From Ottelia alismoides (lineage: Eukaryota; Streptophyta; Magnoliopsida; Alismatales; Hydrocharitaceae): DNA of 64,000 bases. Location: positions 62,001-126,000 of the forward strand of contig JAZKJV010008871.1 in assembly GCA_037367405.1 (NCBI GenBank), in the 5' to 3' direction. Numbering within the stretch: the stretch's first letter is position 1; each line of letters starts with the position of its first letter. Shown here one piece after another: positions 1-12,300 of this stretch. Position numbers and translations under genes: made by a program. A model generated the notes under the pieces. That model was not told the origin of the DNA, did not search any database, and saw nothing but the letters and a program-made list of their open reading frames with translations.

Positions 1-1896
1 CAAGTTTGGATATGTTCGACGAAAATCCATCTGGCATTTTTAATTTACTAGCCCATTGACAGACATCTTTCACTTGATCTCTACTTAAGCAGTATATGCC
101 CATCTTCTGATTCTATTAGGCCTAACTCAGGACGAGCGCAAAGTTTCATAAGATCTCTGCGAGCGTTCTCTGTATCTTTTATCTTACCAGTGCCATTCAT
201 TACCGTGTGGAATACATTGTCAAATACATTCTTTTCTATATGCATAACATCTAAATTGTGCCGGATAAGTAAATTTGGCCAGTATGGTAGTTCCCAAAAG
301 ATACTAACTTTCGTCCAGTTATGGTTATCCCCAAATCCTGGAAGAGGTTGAACACAATCATCTGAACTCTTTAACTCCATTAGCCTTCTAAATATCTCAT
401 GTCCGGATAGCCTGACAGGTGGATCTGAATCTTCAATTGTATTTCTTCTGAATGCCATCTTTTGTTTCCTATATAGATGGTCCTTCGGTAAGAATTGTCG
501 ATGGCAGTCAAAGAAGCATAATTTTTGACCATGCTCAAGTTGAAATGCTTTCGTATTTTCCATGCAATATAGACAGCTTCTTTTCCCATGTGTACTCCAT
601 CCCGATAGCATTCCATATGCTGGAAAGTCACTAATTCTCCACAGTAATCCTACTCTCATCTGAAATTTACTGCAAGTAATAGCGTCATATGTCTCCTGGC
701 CTTTCTCCCATAGTTCCTTGAGTTCGTTAACTAATGGTCTGAGATAAACATCCAAATATTTTCCAGGATGGCTTGGACCAGGCACAAGTAAAGTTAGAAA
801 CATATATTGCTTCTTGTTGCACAACCATGGTGGTAAGTTGTACGGAGTGATGATAACTGTCCAACACGAGTAATCTTTCCCCCGACCATGTGGATTAAAT
901 CCATCAGAGGACAAACCAATCACCACATTCCTCTTATCCATAGCAAAAGTGGAAGATGACTCCATTAAAGCCCTCCAACAAGCTGAGTCAGAAGGATGTT
1001 CCATAAAGTCACAACGGATATGATATGCATGCCAAGTCATGTCTTTAGCAGTTTCTTTGCAATAATAGAGTTGTCGTAAACGCGGTGCTATAGGAAAGTA
1101 ACGGAGCACCTTCTGTGGAACATTTGTCTTCATATTTAGTTTATATCTAGGTTCACCATATTGTGGACATTTAGTCTCATTTGTAAATTTTTCCCCATAA
1201 TAGATGATATGATGGTTGGGGCATGCATCAACTTTTCTGATAAGCCAAGTGTACTCATCATGGTTTTTATTTTATAATAGGTACCAGGTAGGACATTATC
1301 TTCCGGAAGCATTCTCTTTATAATCTTAACCATGGCATTGAAACTAGCATCAGTCATATTATACTCAGCTTTAACTGTTAGCAACTCGGTAACAGTAGAT
1401 AGGAGAGAAAATGATTTACAACCAGGCCATAATCCCTCCTCAGCCTTTTGTAACAATTCAATAAAATCTTTGGATTCTCCATTGAATTCATCATCACAAC
1501 CCTCTGAAGAAGGTTAAAGTCTGGATCTGCTGCGTCCATAACCATCTCAACAAAAGGATTGTCTGACATCTGAGTCCTCTCTCGGTAAGTTGCTCGGACC
1601 TCTCCATGAGCATAACAACATTTGTAATCATTGACAAAACCATTCTTGCACAAGTGTTCTGCCACAACGTCTCTAAATTGTTTCTTCGTCAATCCACATT
1701 TCATGCACGGGCATATAATCTTTCCATCTATGTCAACTATTCTGTCTCCTTGGGCATAAGCAAAATTGAGAAAGCCTTCTACACCAATAAAAAATGGCAT
1801 GCAAATGGAGCCATTCACTACGTAGTTATACATCCATTCCCTTGTCGAACTCATTGCTCTACCTACAACGAGATCATAATAGTTATTTAGACACAT
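1..1896 (-). pseudogene. TNP2-like CACTA transposase, broken, C-terminus outside window
   Basis: Family knowledge: TNP2 proteins cut and join CACTA element ends in the nucleus. The likely start is the ATG at 1857 (MSSTREWMYN), in-frame with an upstream ATG at 1896. The N-terminal part (about 1857-1600) matches the transposon-associated domain: EWMYN, a GVEGFLNFA stretch and a Cys pair in ICPCMKCG. The core (about 1250-81) matches the Transposase_21 domain, with GLSSDGFNPHG, CLYCMENT and HNLDVMHIEKNVFDN. The frame is broken: the N-terminal frame stops near 1378 while homology continues in the frame opening at 1456; another shift lies near 1237, where the expected DACPN motif appears in a different frame; and homology shifts frame again near 90, just before the left edge, where KMPDGFSSNIS is readable. 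The protein cannot be made as a single chain, so the copy is dead or depends on another source. Confidence 0.9.
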
Positions 1897-3859
1897 AGTT
1901 TGATATGATAAAAACTTATCCTCTAATGAACAAAAGCAACACCAACATACATATCTTCATTCACCCTTACATTATCCTCTAATGGTCAGAACCTCATTAC
2001 TGTAGATAAAATAGTTAACTTGGAAATGTAGCACACACACAAGAGAATGTGATTCTTTGAAACACGCTTCTTTATTTGCTTGCAATTGCCTCTCTCTTTT
2101 CCCTCTTTCCTTTTTACCTGTGGTTTCCTGTCTTGCGGACGAGTGTGATCTTGGAGGGATTGCTTAATTGCAAGTGATGGGACTATCTATATCATTTTGA
2201 TCAAATTTTTGAAGAATTTCTATGTCAATCGTCAAGTTCGATGCTAATGTTTCTTGACACGGAGCATCCTTGACGTTGCTGATGCACACAATAAGGAGCA
2301 CAGTTTGGAAGGGAGAAAACTCAAGGAGAAGAAAGACAAGTACTTATTTTAAAAATGCAAAAATGCCTATGTACCATCATGGATCCGATCTACCCTCATT
2401 CCTAGTATAACTAGTGAGGTACTACATCATTCCACAGCCAAAGTGTTATGATGGGAGTCTCTGTGGACTATGTACACATTTGCTAGGATCCACATACGAC
2501 AAAATGGGTGTCTTCTTTCAGAGTATATTCCACAATACGGGGCCTTTAAGAGGCTTCATTCCTATTATCATGGTTGTGTGTGTTTCTCTCTCACAAACCA
2601 AAATTAGACATTTTTAGCTATGGTCAGGTGTTCGGAATCTCTCCTAAATTGGTTGTCCCCAACTAAAGTGCAGGGTTTTAGCTACAGGGTCTTTTTCATC
2701 CATCTTGCTGATGTAGTTCCTAGTAATCATCCATCTACTTCCATAAAGACACAACTACTTCCATTAGTTGTTCCTGTTCAGACCATACCCACATAGCCAT
2801 CCTATTCATACAATCAAAGAGCAAATAGGGTCAGGGGAGAAAAAAGGAGCCTCCAACTATACGGTCCACACCTTCCCTACCCATACAATAGGAAACCTCC
2901 AAAGACAACCCAATAAGCAATACTTCCCACCCCACAATTCTGTTCCCATGTTACAAACCCATGTAAAAGACCACTCAACTTTCCCAATTGTTGGGTTCCA
3001 CCACCAGATTTAGACCCTCTCCATTTGAGATATAGATCCATACATTTCCTGACAAAACATTAACTTTTGGTATTTTAGACTTAATTTACAACATCACACT
3101 TTGCATGCTAAACTCTTCTTATATCATTAACTATGTCCGTGTTTATTCAGGTAACCTGACTGTAGGTTGGCGGCTTAGTCGCTATATTTATTGCATGTGG
3201 TAACAAGTGACTAAGTTTGAACTCGAAACGTTTGAATGCGGTAAATTTTCATGGCAACAAGACATTATAGCAAGATGCTTAGTCAACTCAAACTCAAAAT
3301 GGACAATTGTTGCACATAGCGGAATCAGATGTGAGTCAAACAATCATACAAGCAAGCACAAGACAATGGCAATACAAGATATATGAATTTCCCTCTTAAC
3401 CAGGCTACTTCTCGATGATGACAGCGGGTCTCTCTTTATGCTGGTGAAACAATGTACAAAAGGTGGATAAAAAAATCTAACCCTAGATGGGTTATATAAT
3501 ACAAACATAAATCTGAAAACTGAATGTTGTTTCGGGATGGTTATCTCATATATTACAAGAATCAAATTCCAAAAACCTAGATATTTCAAACCAAGTACTT
3601 CATGATATTGAAAATTAAAGCAACTGACCAAAAAGCACTCACAATTGCAAATTAACGCAATATTTAACTTCACGTTCCAACCAATAGAAAAAGGGGATGA
3701 ATATAAATTAACAAAACATGTTCACCTCCACGGTGAAGCACGGTGAAGGCTCGCTTGACGGCAACCGGCTGCAGTGCCTGGGGCTGTAGTGGTGGCGTGA
3801 GGGCGTCGGTGGGGTTAGTGTTAGTGAAACCGTGTGGGTTGGTGGTGGGTGGGCTGGCG
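1897..3859. other. CACTA interior, no gene recognised
   Basis: About 2 kb between the transposase remnant and the G-rich repeat block. It has only short open frames with no recognisable domain and ordinary AT-rich composition. It could include a 5' leader, introns or a decayed second (TNP1/TnpA-like) gene, but nothing visible supports one of these over the others. Confidence 0.5.
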
Positions 3860-4440
3860 GCGTGGGTGGAGGTGGAGGACGGCGGTGGCTGTGAAGGAGG
3901 AGGTGGTGGAGAGGGGGCGACAGTTGGTGGTGGGACGAAGAGGAGGTGGTGGAGATGGGGAGGAGGTGGCAGTGGCTGTGAAGGAGGAGGTGGTGGAGAG
4001 AGGGCGACGACGAGGTGGTGATGGATATGGGGAGGAGTCTGCGGTGGCTGGGAGGGAGGAGGTGGTGTAGAGGGGGCGGCGGCAAGGAGGTAATGGAAAT
4101 GGAGAGGCCGATGGTGGCTGGGAAGGAGGAGGTGGTGGAGAGGAGGCGACGGTGAGGAGGTAGTGGAGACGGGGAGGAGGCGGTGGTGAGGAGGTAGTGG
4201 AGACGAGGAGGAGGCAGCGGTGGTTGTGAAGGAGAAGGTGGTGGAGATGGCGGCGGCGAGGCGGTTATGGAGATGGGGAGGAGCCGGCGGTGGCTGGGAG
4301 GGAGGAGGTGGTGTAGACGGGGCGGCGGCGAGGAGGTGATGCAGATGGGGAGGCCGGCGACGGATGGGAGGAGGAGATGGTGGAGAGGGGGCGGCGGCAA
4401 CGGGGTAATGGAGATGGGAGGAGCCTGCGATGGGGTTGAG
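3860..4440. repeat. G-rich minisatellite inside the CACTA element
   Basis: The plus strand is a degenerate tandem repeat of roughly 70-100 bp units built from GGAGGAGGTGGTGGAGA, GGGGCGGCGGCGAGG and GGAGATGGGGAGGAG. It is strongly purine-skewed. The minus strand therefore reads as a proline/histidine/leucine-rich open frame (3708-4478), which I take to be a by-product of the repeat. Such G-rich arrays are seen in internal and subterminal parts of some CACTA elements. Confidence 0.75.
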
Positions 4441-4534
4441 AGCGGGAGGTGGGAGGGGGTTCGGGAGGGATTGACCAAAAGTTAGGGTTTAGAATGGTGG
4501 GGCCCCGCGTAAAGTTTCCCAAAATTTTCCCACT

Positions 4535-4694
4535 ATATTGCGACCACATTTTGATCGCAAATTCGTCGCAAAAAGTAGGGACTACGATGTGGCAGCTGAA
4601 TAGCCGCAAAATAGCCGCAGTACGTTGTGCGACTACATACCCACTGAGTGTGGTCGCAAGCCCTTAGTCGCAAAAACTGCATTTTCTTGTAGTG
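4535..4694. repeat. CACTA subterminal repeats and terminal inverted repeat
   Basis: Short motifs recur in both orientations: TTGCGACCA, GATCGCAAA, GTCGCAAAAA, TAGCCGCAAAA, GTGCGACTAC, GTGGTCGCAAG and AGTCGCAAAAAC. The block ends in CTGCATTTTCTTGTAGTG, the inverted CACTA terminus. In this superfamily such clustered subterminal motifs bind the element-encoded TNP1/TnpA protein. Binding here is inferred. Confidence 0.88.
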
Positions 4695-6637
4695 CGTGCA
4701 AATGTGCCTTGGGCCTAGGGCTCGAAGGCTCGGAAGCCTTCTGCAACGAGGCCTAGGACCTCGGATCTCACCAAGAAAATGTCAGGTTGTCACCACAGTG
4801 ATCGTTTTAAGGAGCAAATCGATGGATGGAGAATAAGGGGTGCGGCGGGGTGCTTAAATATAAGAGGGGGTGGGCTGTGCTTTGGGAAGGCGGTAATTGA
4901 AATCGGAGATGGAGGGATTCGTGGGGTTGTCGAGATTCGCGAGGATGCACTGGCCATGGAAGGAAAGGCGACCGAAGATTACGGGGAACGACGGAGGGAG
5001 GCGAAATTTAGGGGGCAGCGCCGCTCCCAATTGGGAATGGGGAGGAAACGGAGGAAGAAGATGGCTCTGGGGCCGTCCGATCGGCCGAGATCGGACAGCC
5101 CAGATCATGACACTTGGTGCCTTTTTTATTTTAATTATTTTTTCATAAATTTTTAATTTTTATTAATAAATTTTTTTTATAAAAGAAATAATAAAACACT
5201 AAAAATGGGTGACACGTGGCAGCTCCAGGAGTGCCACATGTTAGCCCCAGAAAAATCAAAAATAAAAGATAAAGATAATTCAAAACGAAATAGAAATGAC
5301 CTCGGATTGAAACATTTCCTTCATAAAAGTTGCTCGTCTTGATGAGATCTACAACTTTCATGAAGGGATCAAAACCAAAATCGATCATTTGCACAAAGTG
5401 ATATTTTTGGGGTATCCTATGTACATAGAATACCTTGATTTTTGGGTTTCTATTTTTTTTTCATTTTTAAACCAGATAAAAAATCCATAAAAATATGATA
5501 AAATCAAATATAAATATTTACATATTTTTTTTTGGATTTTTATTAAGTAAGAAAAAGAAGAAATAAAATAAAATACGAAAATGACACTTTTTGTACAAAC
5601 TGTTAGTGAAGACTCAGACTCGGTTAGTTTCTTTGATTTCAAGCTCAGTTTGTATTTGGATTTTTACGCATTTTAATAAAACTTTTATCAAAGAAAATAA
5701 ATGAAAAAGAATTAAAATAAAATAGTCAATTATGTACATAAAATAATAGGCCAAAAACCGATGAAATACAAAATGTACAAAAGAGGCCCAAAACCCAACT
5801 TTCACATATGAGCTCCGATTCACTTGAACTTGGTCTTGTTTTGAAGGTATTTGAATGTGCATTAGTTCAAAAGTGAGTAGGATCAAATCAGATGCTGGAT
5901 GAGGAAGATATCAAGGTTTTAGTTCAGAAATGCTAGAACTAGGGTTTGGATTTTTGGTCCACTTGTTTAGGTTACTGATTTTTTTTTGTATTTTTAATTT
6001 GTTCTTGTCAGTAATATATACACAATGGAGTGGTTTTGTGTCAATTAGAGTTAGCATGAATTAATTAAAAATCAGGGAAGTTAAGCTATTATACATGTCA
6101 ATTGGACTGGGATTTTTGGTTTCTTATTTTGTGCAAACATAAGTGATAAAATGCAATTCTTATCAAAATATGTATGAATGCTAATTATGCAGAATAAATA
6201 AAGAAATGCCAATGACTTTTAGGTGGTGTTTGGTTGGTGGGTTATCCAGGGGTGGATAACCCGATTTTGTGTTTGTGTGTTTGGTTGGTGGGTTAAGGGT
6301 TGGGAGGGTTTGTGTGATGTGATTGTATTGGAATTTGAAAAAGTTGATAGTTATTATGGTATGATTGTATTGAAATTTGAAAAAGTGGGTGGTTGTTGTG
6401 ATGTGATTGTATTGAAGTTTGGAATAATGCGTAGAAGTTGAGTATTTTATGATTTTTAGATGATATGATGGTATAATATATTTTTTTGATGGGAAGGGAG
6501 TGGGCCCCACTAGTGGGTTAAAAGGGAGGGTTTTGGAGGATTACCCACCCAAAGTGGGGGTAACCCCCCAACCGAACATGGCCTTAGGGATTTGAGTTTA
6601 ATTCATCATTTTAGAGTGATGAATCTGAGATTCATCA
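4695..6637 (-). repeat. Element C 3' LTR (left copy, truncated by CACTA)
   Basis: It matches the right LTR along landmarks such as CTCGGATCTCACCAAGAA, GATCGTTTTAAGGAG, GGGTGACACGTGGC and ATCTACAACTTTCATGAAGG. Its minus-strand start is the 9-bp palindrome arms TGATGAATC/GATTCATCA (6617-6637). On the minus strand a TATA-like TATTTAA lies at 4854-4860 and matches the same site at 39411-39417 in the other LTR. A 362-bp miniature element is inserted at 6222. Confidence 0.9.
6222..6583. mobile_element. Tourist/PIF-Harbinger-like miniature element (MITE)
   Basis: The ends are inverted repeats: GGTGGTGTTTGGTTGGTGGG on the left and, reversed, GGCCATGTTCGGTTGGGGGG on the right. The element is flanked by TTA at 6219-6221 and 6584-6586, the 3-bp target used by PIF/Harbinger elements. 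The sister LTR preserves the empty site (ctttTAGGGATTTG near 40780), which proves insertion. There is no coding capacity. The interior holds a second copy of the terminal motif and three repeats of a GATTGTATTGAAATTTGAA unit. Confidence 0.93.
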
Positions 6638-6652
6638 CCCCCCTATACTTAA
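6638..6652 (-). promoter_or_regulatory. Element C polypurine tract
   Basis: On the minus strand TTTAAGTATAGGGGGGG directly precedes the LTR start TGATGAATC. It primes plus-strand DNA synthesis in LTR retrotransposons. The TAAGTATAGGGG core is the same motif that ends each hairpin in the arrays. Confidence 0.85.
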
Positions 6653-7860
6653 ACCATGCCCGTCCCTGAGCATCAAAAGCAATGCAATGAGTTGAAATGA
6701 AATTGGGTTCCAAACCAAGACCATGAGTGGAAGGTGAAAATGAAACTAGACCTAACCTTTAGATTGGCGGAACTTCTGTGAGACTTAGAATTTTAAAATT
6801 AACTGCCTTCAAGTTCTACACATCATTGTCACAGTTTCTCAGAAGTCATCTTAAATCGATACTCCTCCCAAAGCATACCCCATGAACATTGAACAATCGA
6901 CTCATGTGTGTGAAAGGTTTTAGCTCTTCCCATCCAGAATGTCGGATTACCATGCAAACCTCCTCTCCAATAACTCGTCCTCGGGGAGTCAGGTATTTCC
7001 TTCTAAGGTCTATCGTGTTGTGTTCACAATCGAAATGAGTGAGAAGTTAGAAGAAGGAGAAAAGAACTGGAGGGTAGCCGGTGTAGTCACCTCTCCTTGT
7101 GAAGCTGACCAGTTTAGCCAAGTCTCCACCAAGATCTGTAGGTTTTCTTGAAGCTCGGACCTTTTTGGTCGGATATTTATTTGGTAGTGACTTCTTTGTA
7201 TTTGGATTTTTGGTGGTTCTGCTTGGATCTTGTTGTGCCCCTACGGATATAGAATCTTTTTTTCTGTACATGTTATGGGGTCTTAGAAAAAATTATGCCC
7301 AGCCGTCCATCCCTTTTCCGAAGCTTTATTTCTACCAGTACTCCGATCTTCAGATTTCCACGCTACCAGAAAAGAAACCCACATAGTCTTCCAACACCCC
7401 GTCTGAGTTGAGCTAAGTGCATAGTGCGAGAGTACAAATTAATTCCTTATTCCAGAGTTGTACCCAGAATGAAGAGACTAGGTTAGACACTAAGAGTCAA
7501 ACGCTGCATATTGTCATGTTGAACTTGAAGAATTACGTCATATACCTGAAGTTTCTAAAATCCTATTTCTCGGTGAAGTTCCTATGAAAATTAGGTGAAT
7601 TAAGGTCAAGTCCAGACCACTCTCGGTTTCCGCTCATAACTTGGTTCAGAACCCAAGAACTTTTCACAAATGCAAATGCATGTAATGCTGGATGAAGTGC
7701 AGGTGTGGGACATGCAGACACAATTTTTTTTACTTTTAATTTTTTATGCAATTTTTTTTATTTTTGTGCAAAAATGAATAAGAAGCCATTTTCAAAAATT
7801 TTGGTTGGACACAGTCAGTGTTAGTAGCAAAACTTTTTTTGTTTTTATTTATAATTTTTT
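6653..7860 (-). other. Element C 3' non-coding module
   Basis: No credible reading frame. Long stretches match, reversed, the 3' module of element B (25230-26290): the blocks with CTACGGATATAGAATC, GGTGGAGACT-type sequence, AGGAACTTCACCGAGAAATA and CTCGTCCTCGGGGAGTCAGG are nearly identical. A weaker copy is present in element A (17236-17510 plus 29924-30800). Conservation between elements whose LTRs are unrelated suggests a function at the RNA level or recent exchange. Confidence 0.75.
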
Positions 7861-7917
7861 ATTGTTGTTTGTTTTTTTCAAGGTAATTACCCACCCCGTA
7901 AATACATATAGACTTAC

Positions 7918-8320
7918 GCGAAAGTACGAGATATGGGTAAAATATATACACAGTATATATACACCCCCCTATACTTAGAGAGTGTTGTGTCCTCAGAGCA
8001 CAAGAAGCGTAAAGAAGACATAGCTCGGGCTAAGCGTAAGAGAGTGAAAGAAAAAGAACAAGATAGATCGGTCCGCCCCCTATACTTAGGCTGCGAACAG
8101 TCTAAGTATAGAAGAAGAGTGAAAGATGAGGCGGTTGGGATATGTGAATGAGGAGAGTATATACAGATGAACATCGGTTCCCCCTATACTTAGGCTTTGG
8201 TAAGCCTAAGTATAGAAGAAGGGTGGAAATGAGGTGATTGTGAGAAGGAGAGAATGGTATGTACAGATGGCATCGCCCCCCCCCCTATACTTAGGCCTTG
8301 GCCTAAGTAGAGGAAGAAGA
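7918..8320 (-). promoter_or_regulatory. Element C hairpin array with polypurine-like arms
   Basis: Three hairpins share the CTATACTTAGG stem: 8080-8111 (10 bp), 8184-8215 (perfect 14 bp, loop TGGT) and 8285-8312 (12 of 13 bp). Each is next to a C-run on the plus strand, which is a G-run in the minus-strand transcript. For the first, CCGCC (8073-8077) can pair with GGCGG (8130-8134) as an outer stem. At 7923-8031 a degenerate long-range pair (AGTACGAGATATG against GACATAGCTCG) encloses one more polypurine-like motif. The arrangement matches that in A and B. Function unknown. Confidence 0.8.
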
Positions 8321-8479
8321 TGTACAAGGAGACCGATGTGGTCGGGAGGGAGCGTGGGTAGTCGATGATTAAGGAGGTTTTCGGCCGATCTTTTTGTGAG
8401 CTTGTGGTAGAAGATTCTAATGATAAGAAGGAGATGAAGCATATGGTTCCCAACCATTATCAATGTTATCTTCAGAGAA

Positions 8480-9330
8480 ATCATGTTGGAGAGTAGATGA
8501 AGCGTATGAATCGGATGAAAGATAACCATCATCAGAGTTATCCTCAGAGGAATAGTATTTGAAAGTGGAGGCACTCCAAATATTCTTGTTTTTAGTTGCT
8601 TCGGTTGTTTTCTCAGAATTCGTTCCTTCTTGAGATCAAGAGATTTGTCATCGGATGAATACTCTGAAGCACCAGTCTCAGTCAGCTCATAAGAAATTAT
8701 TCCAGTATATTTGATGAGACCAGGAGAATTGGCTTTAGACGAATAATAGTGCGGAACAGGAGTTATCCAATGGGAATCGAAGTTTGGATCCTTGCGAAGG
8801 TAGGGTTTTAGAACTGCCGAACAAACCTCACTCATGTAGATTACCTTTTCCGGACATGATGAGGAACCATCAGATGATTCCTCTTCCGGAAGGTCAAAGG
8901 TGACTTTCTTTTTAGATGCAGGAGCAGTCCTTTTGTTTCGTAAAGGTGTTGGTCCTGGGAGTGAGGTGTTGACACTTGAGTCTCCAGATGAATAACCACT
9001 GAAAATTTTCTCCTTCGTCGGTGTATGTCCCGCGTACATGTTCTTATTTTTCTTAATGTTGGTGCACTCTTGAGTTGGAATGATTTGGTTAAGATAGTCA
9101 GAGTAGGTTAACTCAAGGTGAGCCCATGCATATGTCTCAGGATCATATACGAAACACTTTTCCAGAGCAGCAGGAAATGGAATAGTAGGGAGACTCTCTG
9201 CATGTTCGTTCTCAATTGATTTGATATTGGATCACTCTTGAGTTGGATTGATTTGTTCAAGGTGGTCAGAGAAGGTATCGGCCGACTCAGGGTGAGCCCA
9301 TGTATGTCTCCAGATCATATGAGTCATATA
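8480..9330 (-). pseudogene. Element C 3' coding remnant, unknown acidic protein with internal repeat
   Basis: An open frame begins with ATG at 9039 but reads upstream without a stop through a repeated segment, so that ATG is probably internal. The readable protein is acidic and Ser-rich (LPEEESSDGSSS, EYSSDDKSLD) and resembles in composition the C-terminal parts of the A and B proteins. A segment around DPETYAWAHLELTYSDYLNQ is repeated 168 bp away (9065-9160 and 9233-9325), a multiple of three, but the outer copy has stop codons. The frame then runs into the hairpin array, where it cannot be real. Element A cuts it at 9355. No domain recognised. Confidence 0.55.
9065..9325. repeat. 168-bp-period tandem duplication in element C
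   Basis: CACTCTTGAGTTGGA occurs at 9065 and 9233. The copies continue with matching GTCAGAGTAGGT/GTCAGAGAAGGT, GGTGAGCCCATG and GATCATAT. The period is divisible by three, as expected of a duplication tolerated in a coding sequence. Confidence 0.75.
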
Positions 9331-9355
9331 CTCGATTTTCCATGGTGAGAGCAGG

Positions 9356-12300
9356 TGATGAATCCCCATTCATCGCTCTTTATTCTTTTATTTTAGCTAC
9401 AAAACCTTTGCAAAACACCATGTAGATACCTGTAAACAGAATAAATTACCAAAATGCATGCATTGTGTAAATATTAATAATTAGCATGTTTTTGTGCAAA
9501 AATAAATGAATAAAGAAATAAAGAAAAAGAAGGAGATATTTAGAATAAATATCGAGTGACCCGAACCCAAGGGAGGGCCAAGCATTGGCCTGACCGTAAA
9601 AATCCTAAGTAGAGAGAGATATGGCCATTCCCCATAAAAATACTCCTTCATGTACATATTTTATTTTATTAAAAATAAAAAAATAAAAATAGGTTTCTAT
9701 TAATTTGTATATATTTATAAAAATAAAATAAAAATGAGAAAAATAAAGTAAAAATAAAAAAATAAATTCTCTCTCATCAGTGTATATATCCATGTATATA
9801 GAATAAAAGATGTATTTATTTCACTCTTGTAAATACTTAATAAAAATCAAATAAAAATATTTTTATATTCCATATTTTATGGTGTAAATAAATAAAATAT
9901 AAAATGGGAATAAATGTACATAAATAAAATAATTAAAAATAAAAATAAAAAACACATAAGTAAATATACATGTATATAATAATAATATAATGTAAATACG
10001 TAATTTATTTTTCAAAAAATAAATAAAAATCACTAAAAAATACTTTGAAAATAAATAAACATTTTTCATGTTGAAAATATTTTCAAATAAAATATTTTCT
10101 ATTTTAAAATGAATTTACAAATAATTAATAAAAGGAATAATCTGATTAGTCCATGGGGGATTGTTGACCCCTGGTCAACTCTCCCCCGCGGACCTCTTCT
10201 TCGCGGACCTGGTCACCGACCTGATTTCTCCGATTTTTCCCGGATCAGTCCGCCACCCATTCCCTCGAACCCTAGGCTCCGACTATCGACGATCAATATG
10301 TGATTCATGCCTGACATCTTTCCTAGGGATCCGAGCTCCGATTTGCTTGCCCGACTCCCATCTTCTCGGACCCCTCACCATATAAAATTTGACCCCCCGC
10401 CGACTTCACTCCTATCTTTGGCTATCCCCCTCGCCGCCGATGAGCTCCTCTTCATCACCTGAGTGACAACTGCGTGAGGGAGAGTTGCTGGGAGGACACG
10501 AGCGTCGGGAACCATCGATCCGGTGATTTTCACTACCGTGCTCCGCCGCAAGGTGAGCCCGAGCCTCTGGTCCCGTCGAACCATCGAGGCGACGACTCCG
10601 GAGGTCCCCGGCCTACAGCCTAGACGATTTCAGCCACCCTTTAGGTCAGATGCTCTCTAGTTTCTTCTAATTTTAGATTTTTCAGATTTGCACCGCCGGC
10701 CTTCGCCGGCCAATCCCCGTAGCTCCGATCACCATTTCACCCCCCCGACCACTCCATCACCTTCACCAGACCCCTCTCCATCTTCTTCGCCCCTTCGCTC
10801 ACCCTAGTTCGCCCAGGAACAAGTTCATCGCCCTCCTCCGTCGTCGCCTCGCCGGAGGGCGCCGCCACGCCTTACACGATCACCTCCTTCGCCCGCTAAC
10901 GGGTCGAGGTAGTTTGCCCTTGACCCAGCGTTCTTCTTGTGCAGGAATCACAGGCAAATGGGCTTCATCTGGAGGCCTGACTACTGAAGAACAACTGCTC
11001 CAGGTCCACCTCGCCGCTGGGTCGTTCTAGGACTTCTCAGACCCATCGGAGCATTCCACCACCTGCGGAACGATACCAGCTACCTTTTCACCATCTCAGC
11101 AGCATCGGAGGAGCATTCATGCGCGCGCAATGGTCGGGCGAAGGTCGCCGGCGACCTGTTCTTCCAGAGGCTCCTCCACCGTCCGATCAGGCGTAGCCCC
11201 ATTTCTAATCTCAGCCCTTCGTTCACCAGGGAGCCTCAATCGTTGGATATAACTCAGGATCTGATCTGAGACGTCAATCATCGAAAGGGTACCAGCCGCT
11301 CTCGACCGTTGGATCTCAAGTGGATTCCCTTTCCGTCGTCAGATCTTAATAAGAGGGTAATTTGCACTTTGGCCCTCCTTAGTTTTTATATTTCAGTTTA
11401 GTCCTGTAAATATTTTTAGTCGTTGTTTTTAATTTGAAACATTTGCATCTGGGACCCGGTGTTTGTTTTATTTGCAAATCACTCCCTGTGAATGTAGTGC
11501 ATTGTGTCGACACGTGATCTGTGGAACTTTTACATCTTTTACCCTGTGGTTTTGAGTGGTTGTTGTTTATATCTTTTTAAATAGGAAGGAAACTTATACC
11601 CTTCTGTGCCTGAATCACGTGCTGCGCGCGTGTTGTGGTGGGACTTTTGCAAAAGGGTCCCTAGGCTTTTTAGGCGTGTTAATGTTTGACCCCTGAACTA
11701 AGTTTCTTTGCACTTAGGTCCATGTGTGCTGTGGCTTTTGTTTTTGTTGAATAAAATATCAAATTAAATCCAAATCAAGTGAAATTTGGATACGTGGCTC
11801 CTGTCACTGTGTAAAAATTTCACTAAATTTTTGGGACATTTTTAGTGCTTTTTGTTATTTTAAAAAATCAAAAACCTTCATTTTTGCTAATGTTTGAAAT
11901 AGAAAATCAACTAAAAATATAAAAATTCATCTAAAAATTCTAAAAAAAATTAGGACTTGTTTATTTTGTTGTTATCTAGCTCTAGTTCGATTTTTAGCCT
12001 TTTTGGATTTATAAAACCCATAAAAAGTACAAAACCCTAAAAACCTTATAAAAATTATTAAAAATTATATAAAAAAAATGCAATTTTGGTTTCTGTAGTT
12101 TAGTTTTTAATTTACTTTCCATAAAAATTACCTTCAGATTTTTATAGGCTAATTATCTATTTTTAATTAGACTTTCAAATCTGGTTGCACATTGTTTCTA
12201 ATTTTTAACCTTTTTCTATTTTTATAAAATCAACTAAAAGTATAAAATTCTAAGAAAATCACCAAAAACACTTAAAATATAAAAAACACAAAAATAATTT

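Larger units (their letters stand above)
1..4694 (-). mobile_element. CACTA (En/Spm) DNA transposon, right-hand part
   Basis: The right edge reads, as its reverse complement, CACTACAAGAAAATGCAG, the classic plant CACTA terminal inverted repeat. It is followed inward by short subterminal repeats and a minus-strand TNP2-type transposase remnant. The other end lies left of the window. The three bases after the terminus (4695-4697, cgt) would be one copy of the expected 3-bp target duplication, which cannot be confirmed here. The sequence to the right is the body of an LTR of element C, so the transposon jumped into that LTR. High confidence for class and right boundary. Confidence 0.92.

Noticed and set aside
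3708..4478. 256-residue minus-strand Pro/His/Leu-rich open frame
   Set aside because: It is the reverse reading of a G-rich tandem repeat; the frame stays open because the repeat lacks stop codons, and no domain is present.
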